From: Membranipora membranacea
Taxonomy: Eukaryota; Bryozoa; Gymnolaemata; Cheilostomatida; Membraniporidae
Direction of reading: 5' to 3'
DNA length: 64,000 nucleotides
Assembly (NCBI GenBank): GCA_914767715.1
Contig: OU612071.1
Coordinates: 14,504,948-14,568,947, forward strand
Shown piece by piece: positions 59,136 through 64,000 of the stretch. Both the position numbers and the translations under genes were made by a program. Position 1 is the stretch's first letter; each line of letters starts with the position of its first letter. The notes under the pieces are model-generated. The model did no database searches, was not told the DNA's origin, and saw only the letters and a list, made by a program, of their open reading frames with translations.

Positions 59136-60865
59136 GAAATCGGCCTATAGTTATTAGGGTCTGACTTAGATCCCTTTTTGTGAAGTGGTGTTACACGGGC
59201 AATCTTTTGGCTATCCGGGAATTTCGAGGTACGCACTATTAAGTTAATCATGTGGGTTAAGATCGGTGAAAGTGTGGTTTTGTGTGTATTTTCTTTTATA
59301 AGGCTGATGGGTATTCCATCATAGCCCGTAGCTTTCCTTTCCGATGAACAGTTGATTACAGACTCAGTTATCTCATTAGAAATCTCTAAAAAGTCAAATG
59401 CTGGCAAATTATTGTCATTTATTAAATATGAGCTATAGCTGATTGTTGGAGTTGGGAGATCGCCTGCTAAAGCTTTCCCCACACTAGCAAAATGAGTATT
59501 AAAAGCTTCAGAAATTTCTTGAATCGAAGTAATTTTTGTGCCCTGAGATTCTATGTACTGTGGTGGGGTATTTGCTTTCGAATCCCTATGTAACATTCTA
59601 TTTATAAAATTCCATTTTTCATTTTGGTTGAATTTACAATTTTCAAATTCAGATTTATAGAACTCCTTTTTAGCACTTTTGATTGCCATTGTCACAGAAT
59701 TACGAAACTTTATATATTTATCCAGAGCCACCTTGTTAAATGGCTCTTCTTGCGTTTGCTTATAAGATTTTAAGCGTTCCTCCATCAGTTTGTGAATTTT
59801 ATTAGTCATCCAGGGCTTTCTAAATTGCAGCTTTTTAATTTTCTTTCCAGTTTTGATTGTTGTTGCCTCAGATAGCTTTTCTTTAAAAGTGTTTGTAAAT
59901 AATGCAAAAGCTGCATCTGGATCATTACATTCAAGTACGTTTAACCAGCACTTCCGGTCATCGATTTTCTGTTTGAAAAGACTCCTATCAAGCCTAGACA
60001 CTGTGAACTGTGATTGGGGCTTTGCTAATTTTAATTGATCAAAACAGATGCACCCAATGATAGGCAAATGGTCTGCGAAAATATCACTATTTACGGTGTA
60101 CGATAACATTCTATTAGACAAATTGTTGACAAAAATGTGATCCAAGAGGCTGGTTTTTGTCCGACCAAATCTAGTTGGACTATGGATGATATTGTAGAGA
60201 CCATTTGAACTCATTAACCTCAAATAATTCAATGTCGAATTTTCAGTCTCATTATCTGGATTTAGATCAAAATTTAAATCTCCAACAACCACAGAATTCG
60301 CTGGTAAAGAAGGCAAATAAGCCTCCCAGTCAGCGAAGAAGGCCTCCCAACGCCCCGAGGGAGTGCGATACACAGGCAGCACCGAGCAAACAGGACGCCC
60401 CGAGCACAATATACGAACCAACATAGCCTCAGCCCCTGTCAAGTGGACGTCCGTCACTCTAGCCTCCAGCTCATCGATCACATATATGCAAACACCTCCG
60501 CCGCCACCTTCAGGTCTAGATCTACAAAACAAATTATACCCACTTAAAAAATATTTATCAAAAAATTCATGATCTGAGAACCAGGTCTCTGTAACAATGA
60601 TGCATGAGAATTGAATATCCAGCTGAGTCAAAAGCAACTCGAGTAAAGGCAGTTTAGAGTTAAAACTACGAATGTTTACATGTAAAATGGATAACATGTT
60701 TCCTTTAAAATCAGAATAAGAAACTTTGACATCTTCCGGGTCAATCTTGGGTTTATGGTCAACGATATTAAATTCATCATAGTCATTTGGCTTAGCCATT
60801 GCTTGGCTGTGATGTTGAAGAGAATGTGTCAAGCATTTGTTTTGATAAGATTTTGATAGCATCAC
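59069..60865 (-). CDS. LINE ORF2, endonuclease and RT start
   Basis: An apurinic-type endonuclease that would nick target DNA for target-primed reverse transcription. Visible blocks are LHVNIRSFNSK, the catalytic Glu in VTETW, YRTPSG, GDLNFDL, LLDHIFVNN and the terminal SDIFADHLPI. A linker follows, then the RT entry FPDSQKIARVTPLHKKGSKSDPNNYRPISIF, described by position 59270-59140. The likely start is ATG at 60799-60797, which overlaps the ORF1 stop as ATGGCTAA. The frame could extend upstream to 60865. The last residues, after YRPISIF, are out of frame because of an extra T in a T6 run. Confidence 0.85.
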   Translation of the reverse strand: MMLSKSYQNKCLTHSLQHHSQAMAKPNDYDEFNIVDHKPKIDPEDVKVSYSDFKGNMLSILHVNIRSFNSKLPLLELLLTQLDIQFSCIIVTETWFSDHEFFDKYFLSGYNLFCRSRPEGGGGGVCIYVIDELEARVTDVHLTGAEAMLVRILCSGRPVCSVLPVYRTPSGRWEAFFADWEAYLPSLPANSVVVGDLNFDLNPDNETENSTLNYLRLMSSNGLYNIIHSPTRFGRTKTSLLDHIFVNNLSNRMLSYTVNSDIFADHLPIIGCICFDQLKLAKPQSQFTVSRLDRSLFKQKIDDRKCWLNVLECNDPDAAFALFTNTFKEKLSEATTIKTGKKIKKLQFRKPWMTNKIHKLMEERLKSYKQTQEEPFNKVALDKYIKFRNSVTMAIKSAKKEFYKSEFENCKFNQNEKWNFINRMLHRDSKANTPPQYIESQGTKITSIQEISEAFNTHFASVGKALAGDLPTPTISYSSYLINDNNLPAFDFLEISNEITESVINCSSERKATGYDGIPISLIKENTHKTTLSPILTHMINLIVRTSKFPDSQKIARVTPLHKKGSKSDPNNYRPISIFYSIIQTCRKNFSITAAFPL

Positions 60866-61643
60866 TATCGTTAGATTGCCTCATATAAACTTGGCCATGA
60901 AATGTCCAAGCATAGCGCCATTTCAATTCGATCCTTTTTTTCCGAGCCCAATAGAAAAGACTCTGTTGAGCTTTTGACATGACCTCATTTATATAAATAT
61001 GAGCAGATTCAGTAAATCCCAGGCTTGTCGTATCAACAGATTTAGTGGCAAACATCTTTCTAGCGTTATATAGTTTATCCCGAGCGGTCAGACTATTGAA
61101 CTTCACCATTATCAGAGGTGGATCAGTTGCTTTGTCGGATTTTAGTCGGAAGGCAGATTCAATGTCAGCGTTTAATACTGTAGCACCAAGATGAGAGCTA
61201 AGTGTGGTCACGATTTTCGGCAGGTTTTCGTTGCGACTGATTGGTATGTTAGCCACTAGCAGGGCCTTTAAATTTTTGTCATTTTCAAGTTTGTCAACAG
61301 ATTTGGCCACCTGTACCTCCCTATCTGTTCTGTTGCAAGCTGAAGTTTCCATCGATTTAACAGTCGTTTGTAACTTCGCCACCTGCAATTTGAGATCATC
61401 TACATCCTTACTGATGAAATTCAAGCCATTACCAAATTCCTTATGCTCGGATTCCAGAATGCCCAAACGAGTACCAATACTGTTGATTTGAGCCAGAAGA
61501 TTGTCATACTGTAGGTCGGTTGCTTTTTTATTTTCATCCAACTTTTTCAGTATTTGCTGAAAGCAATCATCGTTTGCGCCGGTAGCATCGATCGCTGCCT
61601 CCTCGGACACTGATTTAATCTGTCGCCGTGTTCCAGACGCCAT
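60792..61643 (-). CDS. LINE ORF1 (coiled coil and nucleic-acid-binding domain)
   Basis: An intact 283 aa frame. Residues about 25-130 form a long heptad-like helical region (ILKKLDENKK..., LKLQVAKLQTTVKSME). It is followed by KALLVANIPISRNENLP, IESAFRLKSD, PPLIMVKFNSLTARDKLYNARK, YINEVMSKAQQSLFYWARKK and a final WTFHGQVYMR. This is the layout of ORF1 proteins of L2/CR1-group LINEs, which bind element RNA as trimers in related families. The stop overlaps the ORF2 start codon. Confidence 0.8.
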   Translation of the reverse strand: MASGTRRQIKSVSEEAAIDATGANDDCFQQILKKLDENKKATDLQYDNLLAQINSIGTRLGILESEHKEFGNGLNFISKDVDDLKLQVAKLQTTVKSMETSACNRTDREVQVAKSVDKLENDKNLKALLVANIPISRNENLPKIVTTLSSHLGATVLNADIESAFRLKSDKATDPPLIMVKFNSLTARDKLYNARKMFATKSVDTTSLGFTESAHIYINEVMSKAQQSLFYWARKKRIELKWRYAWTFHGQVYMRQSNDSDAIKILSKQMLDTFSSTSQPSNG

Positions 61644-61770
61644 CTCTACAATGTGACAGGTGGTGGAGACTTACCCGATTTAGGGGCAGTTCACTAAGTT
61701 CCCTGCCCCTATCTTCAGATGTCGCTGTTGGTTTTTGGTTCAGATAGTGCTTCAGTTTTCCGATGTTAAG

Positions 61771-61818
61771 GTATATAGGTATAGGTGTAGGTATAGGTAT
61801 AGGTATAAGGTATAGGTG
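61771..61818. repeat. GGTATA microsatellite
   Basis: About eight imperfect GGTATA units adjoin the 5' end of the minus-strand LINE. Confidence 0.9.
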
Positions 61819-62089
61819 TCTTCCCTATTGCTGACTGTACAATCTTAAGAGCTCACTCATTGTGGGATTCTGGGTTACGGAGTCGCCACATTAGCTCTCC
61901 ACTACTGAGATCTGTCCTCACGAGCTTGGTTAGATAATTCTCACTATGCGACACTGCCTTTGTACAATTATCTAGATGGATCTCACTTAATTCGAGCACA
62001 AAATTCAACTCATGAGTACATGTCCTTTAATTCCGTCTTTAATCCAAGTCATTTAAAATCTAACGCAGTTCAACTTGACTGTGCATGTC
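61819..62089. other. Intergenic, no gene seen
   Basis: Short stretch between two retroelements. No supported feature. Confidence 0.45.
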
Positions 62090-64000
62090 TTCTTCAAACA
62101 ATTTGTATTTTCTATTTAATGATACCGTGCATACTCCTGTGGAGTGTAAAATCCAGTGCAATCCGCAGCCATTCCCAAGCCTGGATGAAGACAGAGGGTT
62201 CGGCGACAGGAAGAGCATCCGGCCGATGAAGCACCCCAGCCCCAAACCAATATGCTTAAAAAACCAACAGATACCAGACCATGCTAGGGCATTCCCGTGT
62301 TAAGCAATGGTCAGAGGTTAGATGGCCTTGCTGACCCTGTGAGAAGTATGCGAGCGAGGCTACAGAAGATCAGGATAGCGACCCTAAACATCGGTACGCT
62401 GACTGCTAAGAGTCGAGAGATTGCCGATTTGATGGTGAGGCGAAACATTGACTTACTATGTCTGCAGGAAACAAGATCGACGGTGGGAAATCCGGAGGCA
62501 AGGCGAGGAACATCGGTGAAGGCTAGAGTGGAACCGAATCAGACCGTGATTGACAACATCGGGATAAGAAGAGAAAGTAGAAGCAAGATCAAGGACTGTA
62601 AAGTGATCAAGGGAGAATCTGTAGCGTCACAACCCCGGCTCCTGGTGGTTGAAATTTTAGCTAAGAAGAATAAGAGAAGATCCAGAAAACAGGAAAAGAA
62701 GATTAGCTGGTGGAAGCTCAGAAAACCAGAAGGAGAAGAGCTGATAGAGAAGCTGAGTGAAAAGCTAGATAGAATCTATGCTGAGGAAGGATTGCAGTGG
62801 GCGGAGACTTATCCAATGGTTATTGAGGCAGCAAATGAGATACTCAGATACTCAATGAGAGTCAGTGGCAGGGCAGTACTTCGATAAAGAGTCTTGATGG
62901 TGGAATGAGGAAGTACAAACAGCGATAAAACAGAAGAGAGATGCATGGAAAGAATGGAAAATAAGCGAGTGAAGATAACGAAGGATCAAGAGAACGGTAC
63001 ACCAGCCTGAACAAGACAAGCAAGGAAAAGGTGGCAGTAGCAAAAGAAGCAGCATCAACAACTTATACAATGAAATAGAGAGGAATGAACCGAAGATAAT
63101 CCACCGTCTAGCTAAAACTAAACATCTAAGGATATTGACAGAATACCTTTTGTCAAGGACATAGATGGAAAGATTTAGTGTGAAGATGAACAAATCAAGA
63201 AGAGATGGAAAAATTATTTCAATGGTCTACTTAATAATGAGAACAGCAGTGAGGAACTGCCTTCGCAGTTGCCAGTACAAGGTCCAGTACCTCAAATCAA
63301 TGAATGGGAAGTTAACATCCAGATAGGAAAGGTGAAACCCAACAAAGCCATGGGCCAGACCAACCACCAATAGACATCATAAAGCTGTTGAAAGAGAGGA
63401 AACACCTGAATGACAGCATGTTTAAACAACATCATCTCTGAAAGGATACCACCAAACTGGAGGGAGAGCACAATAACACCAATAAGCAGAAAGGAAAACC
63501 TTTAGACTGCGGAACTTAACGGGGGATTAAACTGCTGAGCCACCGCCTTAAGCTCCTGGAGAGGATAATTGAGCAGAGAATCAGAGAGTTAGTCACAATC
63601 AAGAAAAACCAGTACAGATTTCAGAAGGGAAAATCAACCACAGAGCCCATGTTCTGCCTCAGAATTCTTCAAGAGAAACACAGAGAGTGGTGTTTGTAGA
63701 CATTGAAAAAGCCTATGATACATTACCTTGTGAGCTGATATGGTTTTGCTTACGAAAGCAAATGGTTCCAGAGCAGTACATCAACATCATCAAAGACATG
63801 TATGAAGACTGTAGCACCAGTGTTAGGACGGACTCCGGACTGACAGACAAGATTCACATTGAAGTTGGATTACATCAAGGATCGGCACTAAGCCCGCTGC
63901 TTTTCATCATAAAAATGGATGTTATTAACAGAAGACGTAAATGAGGACAGCACATGGGCAATGTTATTTGCTGATGATCTGGCCCTCTGCGATAGTGATC
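62090..64000 (+). mobile_element. Decayed RTE-like LINE, cut by the window edge
   Basis: The 5' region carries GGCGACAGGAAGAGCATCCG (62203-62222). The frame 62297-62887 begins with an endonuclease start (IRIATLNIGTLTAKSREIADL, positions 62372-62434, then LLCLQETR). It jumps after about 12 codons to a late linker (QTVIDNIG..., LLVVEILAKKNKRRSRK), so most of the endonuclease, including the later catalytic blocks, is deleted. Past 62887 the frame continues through TGA codons (WWNEEVQTAIKQKRDAWKEW). The RT then appears at 63687-63944: VFVDIEKAYDTLP, VPEQYINIIKDMYEDC, VRTDSGLTDKI, EVGLHQGSALSPLLF. After a frameshift comes MLFADDLALCDSD at the edge. These blocks are typical of the RTE clade. Confidence 0.85.

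Larger units (their letters stand above)
57851..61740 (-). mobile_element. Nearly complete two-ORF CR1/L2-like LINE
   Basis: Element on the minus strand with ORF1 (61643-60792), ORF2 endonuclease and start of RT (60865-59069), the rest of RT (about 59135-58360), and a C-terminal remnant (about 58350-57884, reading YPHLIYGIEFWG and LLLQKSALRVI). Damage is limited: a one-base expansion of a T run near 59135, a disruption near 58400 and at least one stop. The 5' end lies near 61740, next to a GGTATA array. The 3' end is uncertain, near 57850, in GC-rich sequence. It is among the younger insertions in the window judging by how open the frames are. Confidence 0.85.

Overview
The window is animal genomic DNA. 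It is AT-rich, has no prokaryotic gene order, and holds small GT-AG exons in long introns, C2H2 zinc-finger genes with CtBP-type PLDLS motifs, a membrane C-type lectin, tRNA-derived SINEs, hAT-type MITEs and CR1/L2-like and RTE-like non-LTR retrotransposons. The phylum cannot be fixed from the sequence alone; a marine invertebrate or other non-model metazoan is a reasonable guess. All exon models are read by eye from splice signals, reading phase and paralog comparison. There is no transcript support.

Left part (1-30 kb): two paralogous five-exon genes on the + strand (1741-8629 and 25220-29916) encode 316 and 313 aa proteins. Each has an N-terminal exon with PL[D/N]L motifs, a low-complexity exon of exactly 118 nt, and five C2H2 fingers spread over three exons. 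Short conserved non-coding blocks lie upstream of both. Between them, a segment of about 7.7 kb carrying exons 4 and 5 of the first gene (5801-13468) has been duplicated in tandem (13695-23559). The exon copies in the second unit have decayed (in-frame stop, lost zinc-ligand Cys). That unit also took three insertions: a LINE fragment, a 369 bp hAT MITE and a 1.08 kb hAT element, each visible by comparison with the empty site in the first unit.

Middle part (30-46 kb): I find no convincing host gene. It holds a 295 bp tandem triplication, minisatellites, a G-rich inverted repeat, a hAT relic, a tRNA-SINE, a 5'-truncated decayed LINE (39.97-41.48 kb) and a textbook hAT MITE with an 8 bp target duplication (41900-42290).

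Right part (46-64 kb): a seven-exon minus-strand gene (46864-52007) encodes a 386 aa type II membrane C-type lectin, with every intron in phase 1 and a modular stalk. It is followed by two families of fold-back elements (each with two copies in the window), a repeat relic split by a SINE, a nearly complete two-ORF CR1/L2-like LINE on the minus strand (about 57.9-61.7 kb), and a decayed RTE-like LINE running off the right edge.
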